A DNA stretch of 17,900 nucleotides. It comes from Bizionia sp. Its GTDB lineage: Bacteria; Bacteroidota; Bacteroidia; Flavobacteriales; Flavobacteriaceae. The translations under genes were made by a program, and so were the position numbers. The notes beneath the pieces were generated by a model. The model was not told the DNA's origin, searched no databases, and saw only the letters and a program-made list of their open reading frames with translations. The stretch spans positions 1 through 17,900 of the forward strand of contig JAGPVI010000226.1 of assembly GCA_018067115.1 (NCBI GenBank), given 5' to 3'. Shown here one piece after another: positions 1-7,949 of this stretch (positions within the stretch are counted from its first letter, which is position 1; each line of letters opens with the position of its first letter).

Positions 1-2237
1 AACGGAATTCGTGAAAACAAGCGTCCGTTAAAGTTATGTTCTACGTGAAGTGTCGCATACTCGTCGGTAACAAATTCATAATAATCAAGCTGAGAGAATG
101 AGTTATAAATAGAAAAATATGTTTGGTTTCCAGGTACAACACTCATTAATCCTAAAGGAACATCGCCATAAGTTTTACCCACCTCTACAGTTGTTGTTAA
201 TCTTCCAAAACCGCCAAGTGCCCATGGTTGCAAATAAGAAAATTGTAATTTTGTATAATCGAAATCACTATTTATAACTCCTTTATCGCCACGTGTTACT
301 TGTGCAAATAATTGAGCAAAATCTGAGTTTTTAACCCGTCGCTCTACGCCAAAACCTGTCATTTCTCGCTTTGGATAATACGATAATGAAAAGGCCGTTT
401 CGTATTGCTTAATTTCAGATTTTGTAAGAGTTTGCGAGGCATCTGTATAATAATCTAAACTAAAAGTTGGCGATGCCGACTCTAGAGTTCTATAGGTACC
501 GCTTACGCGCATCACTAGGTTTCTTAATGGTTCTGCTTCAAACGCAATTGTAGTTAAGTTTACGTTTGTTAATTTATCGTTAGAACCTGTTCCTATTACC
601 GACGATGACGCTAAACTTCGTCCTAACACATCTGTAGACGTGGTAAGACTCGCACCTATTTGTTCAACATCCCGTCTGTTTCCTCCGGAAATTATAAATC
701 TATTCTTTTTATCGATTAGCCATTTCCCCGAAATACCATACTTAAATTTATTGTCTTTAAAACCATAGGCCGTAAACCCTTCGACACGCCATAAATCGTT
801 TTGCCCAAAATAGGTTCTTCCTCCAGCTCGTAATCTTACACCTTCTACTTCATTATAACCAAATGTAGAAAATACCGAACCGTAATCTAAATTTAATTCA
901 TCGAACTCGATATAACCGGATGCCAAAATACTCCCAATGTTATATAAACGTTTAAACTTTTTCGTTTTCTTTAATGAATCTAGCATAGTGTACACGCCTT
1001 TTTCATCTTTACTTAGGGATTCCATTCTGTTTTCATCCCAAAATGCATCATCTTGATTGTATAAATCTTCGTTGAAACTATACACTTTCTCTTTATAAAA
1101 TTTCGGATCTTTCTTTTTATCGAACTCGTAATTATTGTATAAAGTTGTACGTTTTCCGTAGATACCTTGTGACTTTTCCTTTTTATTAAAGGCAAAATCC
1201 GACATGAAGTAATCGCGTTTTATAAGAAAAACAGAATCGTTTAACACTTCGTATTCTTGTTCTATATAAATTTCTTTTACCCAGTTAATATTAGCACTTT
1301 TCGAGGCTTGCAGATTAATATCTTTAATAGCAAATGTGGTATCTGCAACCCAGAAATCGCCTTTAAAAGTCAGTTCGTTTTTACGTCTTGGGTAATAAAT
1401 AATGTTGTAACACCATTTGTTATCTATGTAAGCACTATCGGCCAACACATAGTTATAGGTGTTAATTCCTGTTCTAGATAACGGACTCGTAAAACTTTTA
1501 TCGAAAAATTTTAAATAGTTATCGTAGACATCAAATTCTGAATACAAATCGTCTATAAAATCGATGATGATTTGATTATTACTAAAACCCGAATTTTTAT
1601 TTCCTTTTAAAATATTGCGTTTTTCTTTAATAACATTATCACCGTACACTTCGCTATACGATTCATTTATAAACATTGGCAAATACGTTTTACCAGTAAC
1701 CTTAGAAGTATCTACTTGATCGAAAACGAACTCCATACCTTTAAAAAGCTTGCTGTTAATAGTGGCGCTATCTATTGTATTTAAATCGAATTCTACTTTC
1801 TCGTATTTATCGTATTGGTATTGCTTGTATTGTTTAAGTCCGTTTTGACGCTTGTTAGCCCATATTTTTCTTAAAATATCGATTGCAGGATTATTCTTTT
1901 TGGGTTGTTTACCAGTAACGATAACAACTTCTTGCAGTGCTGCAACATCTTCCTTTAAAACAATATCGAAATTATAATTTACCTTTTTGGTTAAAGGAAT
2001 GGTCTGCGTTTCATAGCTTACAAAAGATATAATTACAGTATCGTGGTCTGTGTCATCTTCCAAATAAAAGGTACCATTTTCATCGGAAATAGTACCAATA
2101 CTAGTGCCTTGAAAAAAGACGTTAGCGTAAGCTACTGGCTCATTGGCTTCGTCATAAATATGACCACTAATTTTTACCTGAGAAAAAACAGACAGCGTGC
2201 TTAAAAGAAAAAAAAAGACTATTAATTTATAATTCAT
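1..2237 (-). CDS. DUF5686 / carboxypeptidase-regulatory-like outer-membrane protein (3' end cut by window edge)
   Basis: The frame is open without a stop from the ATG at 2237 to the left edge, giving 745 residues; the C-terminus lies outside the window. Residues 1-20 form a signal peptide (MNYKLIVFFFLLSTLSVFSQ). A carboxypeptidase-D regulatory-like (CarboxypepD_reg) Ig-type fold spans about residues 22-105, with the typical GHIYDEANEPVAYANVFF opening and a GTISDENGTF turn. The rest matches the DUF5686 family: a central soluble part, then from about residue 460 alternating aromatic/polar strands (for example GGRTYFGQNDLWRVEGFTAY) as in an outer-membrane beta-barrel. Family members are usually a little over 800 residues, so roughly 80-100 are missing here (estimate from memory). 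It starts 15 nt after the U-tract of the pdhB terminator and has no recognisable promoter box of its own, so expression may rely on read-through. Cellular role is unknown; surface location is inferred from signal peptide and barrel-like C-terminus. Confidence 0.85.
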   Translation of the reverse strand, partial: MNYKLIVFFFLLSTLSVFSQVKISGHIYDEANEPVAYANVFFQGTSIGTISDENGTFYLEDDTDHDTVIISFVSYETQTIPLTKKVNYNFDIVLKEDVAALQEVVIVTGKQPKKNNPAIDILRKIWANKRQNGLKQYKQYQYDKYEKVEFDLNTIDSATINSKLFKGMEFVFDQVDTSKVTGKTYLPMFINESYSEVYGDNVIKEKRNILKGNKNSGFSNNQIIIDFIDDLYSEFDVYDNYLKFFDKSFTSPLSRTGINTYNYVLADSAYIDNKWCYNIIYYPRRKNELTFKGDFWVADTTFAIKDINLQASKSANINWVKEIYIEQEYEVLNDSVFLIKRDYFMSDFAFNKKEKSQGIYGKRTTLYNNYEFDKKKDPKFYKEKVYSFNEDLYNQDDAFWDENRMESLSKDEKGVYTMLDSLKKTKKFKRLYNIGSILASGYIEFDELNLDYGSVFSTFGYNEVEGVRLRAGGRTYFGQNDLWRVEGFTAYGFKDNKFKYGISGKWLIDKKNRFIISGGNRRDVEQIGASLTTSTDVLGRSLASSSVIGTGSNDKLTNVNLTTIAFEAEPLRNLVMRVSGTYRTLESASPTFSLDYYTDASQTLTKSEIKQYETAFSLSYYPKREMTGFGVERRVKNSDFAQLFAQVTRGDKGVINSDFDYTKLQFSYLQPWALGGFGRLTTTVEVGKTYGDVPLGLMSVVPGNQTYFSIYNSFSQLDYYEFVTDEYATLHVEHNFNGRLFSRIP

Positions 2238-2250
2238 ATAGGGGCTTTAA

Positions 2251-2290
2251 ACAAAAAAACTTCATCAACAACGAGTTGCTAATGAAGTTT
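2251..2290 (-). terminator. Intrinsic terminator after pdhB
   Basis: On the minus strand AAACTTCAT (2290-2282) pairs with ATGAAGTTT (2265-2257), nine base pairs. An inner CAAC/GTTG pairing (2278-2275 with 2269-2266) closes the loop, and a run of seven T's overlaps the stem end. It lies 21 nt past the pdhB stop and only 15 nt ahead of the DUF5686 start codon. Confidence 0.8.
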
Positions 2291-2311
2291 TATAACGTTA
2301 ATAATTTACTA

Positions 2312-3289
2312 TTATTTGTACATCACCTTCTTCACTGCTTTTATTACTTCTTCGTGGTTTGGTAACCATTCTGCAAATAAAACTGGAGAATATGGAGCAG
2401 GTGTATCTGCCGTGTTAATTTTTACAATTGGAGCATCCAAATAATCGAAAGCTTCAGATTGTACAATATAAGTTAATTCTGTAGAAACGTTTCCAAAAGG
2501 CCACGCTTCTTCTAAAATCACTAAACGGTTTGTTTTTTTAACCGATTCTAAAACCGTTTTCTTATCTAAAGGTCTTACTGTTCTTAAGTCGATAATTTCG
2601 CAAGAAATTCCTTCTTTCTGTAATTCTTCAGCAGCAATATAAGCCTCTTTTATAATTTTTCCAAAAGACACAATAGTTACATCGGTACCTTCTCTTTTAA
2701 TTTCTGCAACACCAATAGGAATTGTATATTCTCCTTCTGGCACCTCTCCTTTATCACCATACATTTGCTCACTTTCCATAAAAATAACTGGATCGTCATC
2801 GCGAATAGCAGATTTTAAAAGCCCTTTTGCATCGTAAGGGTTAGACGGCACAATTACTTTTAACCCTGGAGTATTAGCAAACCAACTCTCGAAAGCTTGA
2901 GAGTGCGTAGCTGCCAATTGACCTGCAGAAGCTGTTGGGCCACGAAAAACGATAGGACATTTAAATTGCCCACCAGACATTTGTCTAATTTTCGCTGCGT
3001 TATTTATAATTTGATCAATACCAACAAGAGAGAAGTTAAAGGTCATGTATTCTACTATTGGTCTATTCCCTGTCATAGTAGACCCAATAGCGATACCAGC
3101 AAAACCTAATTCTGAAATTGGTGTGTCGATAACGCGCTTTGCTCCAAATTCGTCAAGCATTCCTTTAGATGCTTTGTAGGCACCATTATATTCGGCTACT
3201 TCTTCACCCATTAAGTAAACGCTCTCATCTCTGCGCATTTCCTCACTCATAGCTTCGCAAATAGCTTCTCTAAATTGAATTGTTTTCAT
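2312..3289 (-). CDS. pdhB: Pyruvate dehydrogenase E1 component, beta subunit
   Basis: This is the beta subunit of the heterotetrameric E1 of the pyruvate dehydrogenase complex, which with thiamine pyrophosphate (TPP) decarboxylates pyruvate and acetylates the E2 lipoyl arm in the cytoplasm. The 325 residues match the usual length for separate E1 beta chains. Residues 1-170 carry the transketolase pyrimidine-binding fold. E60 in DTPISELGFAGIAIG is the conserved glutamate that activates TPP, and the conserved THSQ (128-131) follows GPTASAGQ. The transketolase C-terminal domain (about 190-315) contains SFGKIIKEA and EEAWPFGNV. The ATG at 3289 gives the standard N-terminus and sits 21 nt after a TATTTTTG promoter box. 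No E1 alpha or E2 gene is next to it, so the complex is encoded at more than one locus. Branched-chain oxoacid E1 beta is the nearest alternative; length and motifs favour the pyruvate enzyme. Confidence 0.93.
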   Translation of the reverse strand: MKTIQFREAICEAMSEEMRRDESVYLMGEEVAEYNGAYKASKGMLDEFGAKRVIDTPISELGFAGIAIGSTMTGNRPIVEYMTFNFSLVGIDQIINNAAKIRQMSGGQFKCPIVFRGPTASAGQLAATHSQAFESWFANTPGLKVIVPSNPYDAKGLLKSAIRDDDPVIFMESEQMYGDKGEVPEGEYTIPIGVAEIKREGTDVTIVSFGKIIKEAYIAAEELQKEGISCEIIDLRTVRPLDKKTVLESVKKTNRLVILEEAWPFGNVSTELTYIVQSEAFDYLDAPIVKINTADTPAPYSPVLFAEWLPNHEEVIKAVKKVMYK

Positions 3290-3310
3290 TTATAACATTT
3301 TATTGAAAAG

Positions 3311-3318
3311 CAAAAATA
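3311..3318 (-). promoter_or_regulatory. Bacteroidetes -7 promoter box for pdhB
   Basis: Minus-strand TATTTTTG matches the Bacteroidetes sigma factor consensus TAnnTTTG exactly and ends 21 nt before the pdhB ATG. No clear TTTG -33 box is visible at the usual distance. Confidence 0.55.
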
Positions 3319-3397
3319 GCAATAAAACGAAACTATTACCGAAAGAATTATTTAAAATTTGTTATGCACGCATAATAAATATGTAAAATAAAATAAT

Positions 3398-3405
3398 TAA
3401 CTTCG
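3398..3405 (+). promoter_or_regulatory. Weak candidate -7 box upstream of etfB
   Basis: TAACTTCG differs by one base from TAnnTTTG. It lies in the 213-bp divergent spacer between pdhB and etfB, about 97 nt before the etfB ATG, without a convincing -33 TTTG. A small hairpin (GGGAC/GTCTC, around 3445-3460) lies between it and the gene. It is the best plus-strand candidate I can see, but it is weak. Confidence 0.2.
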
Positions 3406-3502
3406 TAACCTAAAAGATTATTAAATACAAGAATGTTAATAAAGGGACATTTAGTCTCTTATTAATATAGCAACTGTATCAATTTATAAACAAAACAAGA
3501 GA

Positions 3503-4249
3503 ATGAAAATTTTAGTGTGTATTAGCCATGTTCCAGACACCACGTCGAAAATTAATTTTACAGATGGTGATTCTAAGTTTGACACCAGCGGTGTACAATT
3601 TGTAATTAACCCAAATGATGAGTTTGGTTTAACACGTGCTATGTGGTTTAAAGAAAAACAAGGTGCCAGTGTAGATGTTATTAATGTAGGGGGTCCAGAA
3701 ACAGAACCAACATTACGAAAAGCATTAGCTATTGGTGCAGACTCTGCAATTCGTATAAACACAGCTGCAGTAGATGGTTACCAAGTAGCAAAAGAAATAG
3801 CTCAAGTTGTAAAAGATGGGGGTTACGATTTAGTTATTGCAGGTCGTGAATCTATCGATTATAACGGTGCAATGGTACCAGGAATGATCGCAGAATTAAC
3901 AAATGCTAATTTTGTAACTAATTGTATTAACCTAGAAGTTGATGGCACTAACGCAAAAGCAGTTAGAGAAATTGATGGCGGAAAAGAAACTGTCTCTACC
4001 TCTTTACCTTTAGTAATTGGTGGGCAAAAAGGATTAGTTGAAGAAAGCGATTTACGTATTCCTAATATGAGAGGTATCATGATGGCGCGTAAAAAACCAT
4101 TAAATGTAGTCGAGGCAACATCAGCAGACACAGAAACTTCTTCTGTAAAGTTCGAAAAGCCAGCCTCTAAAGGCGCTGTAACTTTAGTAGATGCCGATAA
4201 TTTAGACGAATTAGTAAACTTACTTCACAACGAGGCTAAAGTTATATAA
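3503..4249 (+). CDS. etfB: Electron transfer flavoprotein, beta subunit
   Basis: EtfB is the AMP-binding small subunit of the soluble ETF heterodimer, which accepts electrons from acyl-CoA and related dehydrogenases and passes them to ETF:quinone oxidoreductase at the membrane. The 248 residues are normal for the family and form one adenine-nucleotide alpha-hydrolase-like domain. Visible motifs are the N-terminal MKILVCISHVPDT, the GRESIDYNGAMVPGMIAE segment (114-131) that corresponds to the AMP-binding loop, and the signature region from REIDGG (155) to NMRGIMMARKKPL (188-200). It is the first gene of an etfB-etfA pair, with 97 nt between them. With pdhB divergent next door, the locus is catabolic/energy metabolism. 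Confidence 0.95.
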   Translation: MKILVCISHVPDTTSKINFTDGDSKFDTSGVQFVINPNDEFGLTRAMWFKEKQGASVDVINVGGPETEPTLRKALAIGADSAIRINTAAVDGYQVAKEIAQVVKDGGYDLVIAGRESIDYNGAMVPGMIAELTNANFVTNCINLEVDGTNAKAVREIDGGKETVSTSLPLVIGGQKGLVEESDLRIPNMRGIMMARKKPLNVVEATSADTETSSVKFEKPASKGAVTLVDADNLDELVNLLHNEAKVI

Positions 4250-4304
4250 TCTAATATTTTTCGTGTAACACGGAAGACTACGGTTATCAATTCATTATTA
4301 ACAC

Positions 4305-4331
4305 GTCGCTATTCTATTAAAGGTTCGCGAC
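4305..4331 (+). other. Small hairpin in the etfB-etfA spacer
   Basis: GTCGC (4305-4309) and GCGAC (4327-4331) are perfect 5-bp complements around a 17-nt loop, ending 15 nt before the etfA ATG. There is no U-tract, so it is not a terminator. It could tune etfA translation or mRNA stability, but a stem this short may be chance. Confidence 0.2.
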
Positions 4332-4346
4332 AAGAAAATTTAAAAT

Positions 4347-5309
4347 ATGTCAGTTTTAGTATATACAGAATCAGAAAATGGAAAATTTAAGAAAACAGCT
4401 TTCGAAGTTGCTTCTTATGCCAAAGCTGTAGCCGACCAATTAGGGACTACAGTAACAGCGGTTGCAGTAAATGCAAACGATGTTTCCGAATTAGGAAAAT
4501 ACGGTGTAGACAAAGTATTAAATGTGTCTAATACCGATTTAAATAAATTCAACGCAAAATCTTATGCGTCAGTTTTAAAACAAGCAGCAGAGAACGAAAG
4601 CTCTAAAGTTGTTGTGGTAAGCTCTAGTGCAGATAGCAAATATTTAGCGCCAATATTAGCAGTAAACTTAGAAGCAGGTTATGCCTCTAACGTGGTAGAA
4701 GTACCTTCTAACACATCTCCTTTTACTGTAAAACGTACTGCTTTTACAAACAAAGCATTTAATATTACAACTATCGATACTGCTGTAAAAGTAGTTGGAG
4801 TGTCTAATAACTCTTATGGTTTAGTAGAAAATAGTGGTAGTGCAACTGCCGAAGACTTTTCGCCTTCAATTCCTGCTTCTGGAGTAACGGTAGAGTCGGT
4901 AGATAAAGTAACAGATAAAGTAACTATCGCCGATGCTGAAATAGTAGTTTCTGCCGGTCGTGGATTAAAAGGCCCTGAAAACTGGGGAATGATTGAAGAA
5001 TTAGCAGACGTTTTAGGAGCAGCAACAGCGTGTTCTAAACCTGTTAGTGATTTAGGATGGAGACCACATGGCGAGCACGTAGGGCAAACAGGAAAACCTG
5101 TAGCAGCAAACTTATATATTGCTATCGGTATATCTGGAGCTATTCAGCATTTAGCAGGTATTAACGCCTCTAAAGTAAAAGTAGTTATTAACACAGATCC
5201 AGAAGCGCCTTTCTTTAAGGCTGCAGATTATGGTGTTGTTGGTGATGCTTTTGAAGTTGTTCCTGCACTAATCGAAAAACTGAAAGCTTTTAAAGCAGCA
5301 AACGCTTAA
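4347..5309 (+). CDS. etfA: Electron transfer flavoprotein, alpha subunit
   Basis: EtfA is the FAD-binding large subunit of the ETF heterodimer with EtfB. The 320 residues are the usual length. The N-terminal half (1-185) is the alpha/beta ETF domain. The C-terminal half is the FAD-binding domain, with GRGLKGPENW (204-213), the VGQTGK loop (245-250), GISGAIQHLAG (261-271) and NTDPEAPFF (282-290), all diagnostic of ETF alpha. The ATG at 4347 gives the expected MSVLVYTE start. It follows etfB and is probably co-transcribed. Transcription is likely to end, at least partly, at the structured element that begins 25 nt after its stop. Confidence 0.95.
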   Translation: MSVLVYTESENGKFKKTAFEVASYAKAVADQLGTTVTAVAVNANDVSELGKYGVDKVLNVSNTDLNKFNAKSYASVLKQAAENESSKVVVVSSSADSKYLAPILAVNLEAGYASNVVEVPSNTSPFTVKRTAFTNKAFNITTIDTAVKVVGVSNNSYGLVENSGSATAEDFSPSIPASGVTVESVDKVTDKVTIADAEIVVSAGRGLKGPENWGMIEELADVLGAATACSKPVSDLGWRPHGEHVGQTGKPVAANLYIAIGISGAIQHLAGINASKVKVVINTDPEAPFFKAADYGVVGDAFEVVPALIEKLKAFKAANA

Positions 5310-5334
5310 AATCTTAAAAATTAAGTTCTTAAAT

Positions 5335-5459
5335 AGGAACTGTTTAAATTAGAATATTCAAATTATAATATTTTATAAATTGAAAAAATCAATACCAAAA
5401 TTTACAATTATTAGTTTTGGAGTTGGTATTCTCCTAATTTAAACAGTTCTTTGTTTTTT
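5335..5459 (+). repeat. 113-nt inverted-repeat structure with U-tract (terminator or attenuator) between etfA and the BFN gene
   Basis: GAACTGTTTAAATTAG (5337-5352) is the exact reverse complement of 5434-5449, a 16-bp stem extendable by G-U and A-U pairs to 5335/5451, followed by TTGTTTTTT. The enclosed segment can form two further hairpins: TTATAA..TTATAA (5364-5379) and AATACCAA (5391-5398) with TTGGTATT (5423-5430), so a three-way junction is possible. A copy of the distal arm's AGTTCT occurs at 5324-5329 and can pair with AGGAACT (5335-5341), competing with the base of the long stem. The U-tract ends 8 nt before the next start codon. A perfect TAnnTTTG box (TAGTTTTG, 5412-5419) lies inside, so the downstream gene may also have its own promoter. 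Terminator function is inferred. Confidence 0.6.
5412..5419 (+). promoter_or_regulatory. Candidate -7 promoter box for the BFN-transporter pair
   Basis: TAGTTTTG fits TAnnTTTG exactly. A start about 7 nt downstream would give a leader of some 40 nt containing only the right arm of the inverted repeat, so it would escape the terminator fold. No good -33 TTTG lies 17-23 nt upstream, so support is partial. Confidence 0.35.
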
Positions 5460-5467
5460 ATAAAATT

Positions 5468-6082
5468 ATGAGTTTAGTTCGACTAAATATAAAAGGAATA
5501 TCTTATAGCCAAACCCAAAATGGCGCTTACGCCCTTATCCTAAACGAAGTCGATGGAGACAGAAAACTTCCTATAGTTATTGGCGCTTTCGAAGCACAAT
5601 CTATCGCCATTGCGTTAGAAAAAGAAATAAAACCCCCAAGACCTCTTACTCACGATCTTTTTAAAAATTTTGCCGATCGGTTTAATATTGTTGTTAAACA
5701 AGTTATCATTCACAAACTTGTAGATGGTGTTTTTTACTCTAGTTTAATTTGCGAACGTGATAAAATAGAGGAAATAATAGATACTAGAACTAGCGACGCC
5801 ATTGCCTTAGCCTTGCGTTTTAAAGCTCCTATATTTACTTATAAAAATATTCTAGACAAAGCTGGAATCTTTTTAAAAGTCGATTTAGACAAAGAAGAAC
5901 AAGACGAAGACAATATTCTTATTGAAGGTATTTTAAACGAAAATATCGATATCTCCGTAACCTCAGAAGACACCTATCAATCACATTCTTTAGAAGATTT
6001 ACAAAACCTCTTAACCGAAGCTGTAAATAATGAAGATTACGAAAAAGCCGCCAAAATAAGAGACGAGATTTCTAAACGATAA
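5468..6082 (+). CDS. Bifunctional nuclease (BFN/DUF151) family protein with C-terminal UVR domain
   Basis: The 204-residue cytoplasmic protein has a BFN (DUF151) domain at about residues 1-137, recognised from LPIVIGAFEAQSIAIAL (34-50), RPLTHDL (58-64) and DTRTSDAIALALR (105-117). An acidic linker (140-172) leads to a UvrB/UvrC-like UVR motif (174-204: LEDLQNLLTEAVNNEDYEKA, then AKIRDEI). Plant and archaeal BFN members have been reported to have RNase and DNase activity, while for bacterial members the biochemical role is largely unproven. The UVR helix pair usually mediates protein contacts, as in UvrB-UvrC and McsA/ClpC partners. The gene lies 8 nt after the U-tract of the inverted-repeat element and 9 nt before the nucleoside transporter, so the two probably form an operon. 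Family call is secure; substrate is not. Confidence 0.88.
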   Translation: MSLVRLNIKGISYSQTQNGAYALILNEVDGDRKLPIVIGAFEAQSIAIALEKEIKPPRPLTHDLFKNFADRFNIVVKQVIIHKLVDGVFYSSLICERDKIEEIIDTRTSDAIALALRFKAPIFTYKNILDKAGIFLKVDLDKEEQDEDNILIEGILNENIDISVTSEDTYQSHSLEDLQNLLTEAVNNEDYEKAAKIRDEISKR

Positions 6083-6091
6083 TACTTTATT

Positions 6092-7810
6092 ATGAAACAT
6101 TTTTTTTTAGCTTTAATAGCTGTTTTTTTTGGGCTCAATACTTTAAATGCTCAAGACATAAATAAAACGTGGGAAATACAATCGCTGCAAAACCAAAACG
6201 GTGAAAATGTTGTTTCTGTTTCAAAAACCGATGTCCTTAATCTTAATAATGGTGCGTTTCAATTCTCTATTGCAGAGCGCAATTTAAAAGCCTCCGGAGA
6301 TTACATCTATCAAAATAACTTACTGGTTTTTTATTATAACCAACCTACCGATTCTATTCAGAACTATAAAATCTCTGAACTTACAGATTCCACTTTAGTC
6401 TTTAAAGCAAAAGACCTTATCTACACTCTAAAAACACCAATTACCTTAGATAAAGCAACGCCTGTTTTGGCCGCCACTGGCGATGGAGACGGTATTATTA
6501 GCAGTCAAGGCTTTACCATAAATAGCTTGTGGCGTGGAGTATTAGGGATGGTATCGTTAATTTTTATTGCCTTCCTTTTTAGTAATAACCGAAAAGCAAT
6601 CGACTGGAAAATTGTGGGTCTCGGACTCGTTTTTCAAATGGTTATAGCTGTAGGAGTTTTAAAAGTGCCTTTTGTAAAAAGTATTTTCGAATTTATTGGC
6701 GGATTATTTATTAGCGTACTCGATTTTACACGAGCTGGGAGTAAGTTTTTATTCGAAGGCTTAGTAATGGATATGGACACCTTTGGTTTTATATTCGCTT
6801 TTCAAGTCTTACCAACCATTATATTCTTTTCGGCATTAACCTCGCTTCTATTCTATTTAGGGATTATTCAAAAAGTGGTAAAAGGAATGGCTTGGGCATT
6901 AACGAAAGTGCTTAAAATTTCTGGAGCTGAAAGCTTAAGTGTTGCGGGAAATATCTTCTTAGGTCAAACGGAAGCTCCGCTCCTTATTAAAGCCTATTTA
7001 GAAAAAATGAATAAGTCTGAGATCCTTCTTGTTATGATTGGGGGAATGGCCACCGTTGCAGGTGCCGTATTAGCCGCATATATTGGTTTTTTAGGTGGTG
7101 AAGATGAAGCACTACGTTTATTTTATGCCAAACACCTTTTAGCCGCCTCTGTAATGGCAGCGCCTGGAGCCATCGTGATTTCTAAAATCCTATACCCACA
7201 AACGGAAGATATAGATAAAGATGTTACTGTATCGCAAGATAAAATAGGGTCTAATATTTTAGATGCTATTGCAAATGGTACCACCGAAGGTTTAAGACTA
7301 GCCGTTAACGTTGGTGCAATGCTATTAGTTTTTGTTGCTTTTATTGCCATGTTAAATGGTATATTAGGATGGTTTGGAGACATCACAACATTAAATGATT
7401 GGGTGGCTAACAACACACCATATCCTAAAGTCTCTTTAGAATTAATTTTGGGGTATATTTTTGCACCATTAATGTGGTTAATGGGAGTGGCCAGAGAAGA
7501 TATGGCGCTTATGGGGCAGCTTCTAGGAATTAAGCTCGCTGCCAGCGAATTTATTGGCTATATCCAATTAGCAGAATTAAAAAATGTAGCTAACGCCACA
7601 CACTTAAAATTCGAAAAATCTATCATAATGGCTACCTATATGCTTTGTGGTTTTGCCAACTTTGCTTCCATAGGAATACAAATTGGTGGTATTGGCTCTT
7701 TAGCACCTGGACAACGTAAAACATTATCGAAATTTGGAATGAAAGCCTTAATTGGAGGTACAATCGCTTCATTAATCTCTGCCACTATAGCAGGTATGAT
7801 TATAGGGTAG
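6092..7810 (+). CDS. CNT (NupC) family concentrative nucleoside transporter with secreted N-terminal domain
   Basis: This inner-membrane symporter is predicted to import nucleosides with H+ or Na+. Residues 145-572 are a full CNT core: repeated membrane segments, the substrate-site motif GQTEAP (291-296), NGTTEGLRLAVNVGAM (395-410), and the C-terminal ANFASIGIQIGGIGSLAPGQ (522-541). Classical bacterial CNTs are about 400 residues; here about 145 precede the core. Residues 1-20 look like a cleavable signal peptide (ending LNAQ). Residues 22-118 form a beta-rich segment beginning NKTWEIQSLQN that resembles small lipocalin-like domains and should be periplasmic. It follows the BFN gene by 9 nt and ends before a strong terminator. 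thyA lies just beyond, suggesting a pyrimidine nucleoside role, but this is context only. Specificity cannot be read from the sequence. Confidence 0.9.
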   Translation: MKHFFLALIAVFFGLNTLNAQDINKTWEIQSLQNQNGENVVSVSKTDVLNLNNGAFQFSIAERNLKASGDYIYQNNLLVFYYNQPTDSIQNYKISELTDSTLVFKAKDLIYTLKTPITLDKATPVLAATGDGDGIISSQGFTINSLWRGVLGMVSLIFIAFLFSNNRKAIDWKIVGLGLVFQMVIAVGVLKVPFVKSIFEFIGGLFISVLDFTRAGSKFLFEGLVMDMDTFGFIFAFQVLPTIIFFSALTSLLFYLGIIQKVVKGMAWALTKVLKISGAESLSVAGNIFLGQTEAPLLIKAYLEKMNKSEILLVMIGGMATVAGAVLAAYIGFLGGEDEALRLFYAKHLLAASVMAAPGAIVISKILYPQTEDIDKDVTVSQDKIGSNILDAIANGTTEGLRLAVNVGAMLLVFVAFIAMLNGILGWFGDITTLNDWVANNTPYPKVSLELILGYIFAPLMWLMGVAREDMALMGQLLGIKLAASEFIGYIQLAELKNVANATHLKFEKSIIMATYMLCGFANFASIGIQIGGIGSLAPGQRKTLSKFGMKALIGGTIASLISATIAGMIIG

Positions 7811-7844
7811 TATCCAGTAGTATAAGAAATAAATTTTGCGATAT

Positions 7845-7884
7845 AAAAAGCTTCAATCAAATTATGATTTGAAGCTTTTTTTTT
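7845..7884 (+). terminator. Intrinsic terminator after the nucleoside transporter
   Basis: AAAAAGCTTCAA (7845-7856) pairs with TTGAAGCTTTTT (7869-7880), 12 bp, followed by further T's to 7884. It begins 34 nt after the transporter stop. The stem shares the AAAAAGCTTCA core with the terminator after lspA. Confidence 0.85.
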
Positions 7885-7895
7885 GTTTATTTTTG
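7868..7895 (+). promoter_or_regulatory. Promoter of thyA, overlapping the upstream terminator
   Basis: TATTTTTG (7888-7895) is a perfect Bacteroidetes -7 box. TTTG at 7868-7871 could be the -33 box with a 16-nt spacer, slightly shorter than usual; it lies in the right arm of the terminator stem. The -7 box ends 54 nt before the thyA ATG. Confidence 0.55.
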
Positions 7896-7949
7896 TCACA
7901 ATTAAAAAGACACATTAGAGAGTAGTCATCGCTTTCGAACTTTATAAAT

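Noticed and set aside
1257..1481. Short frames on both strands (1013-1195 minus, 1257-1481 plus) in the left 2.2 kb
   Set aside because: The DUF5686 reading frame is open across the whole region and explains it.
5337..5449. Inverted repeat as the ends of an insertion sequence
   Set aside because: There is no open reading frame inside the 113 nt and no visible target duplication; a structured terminator/leader explains it better, though a small non-coding element is not excluded.
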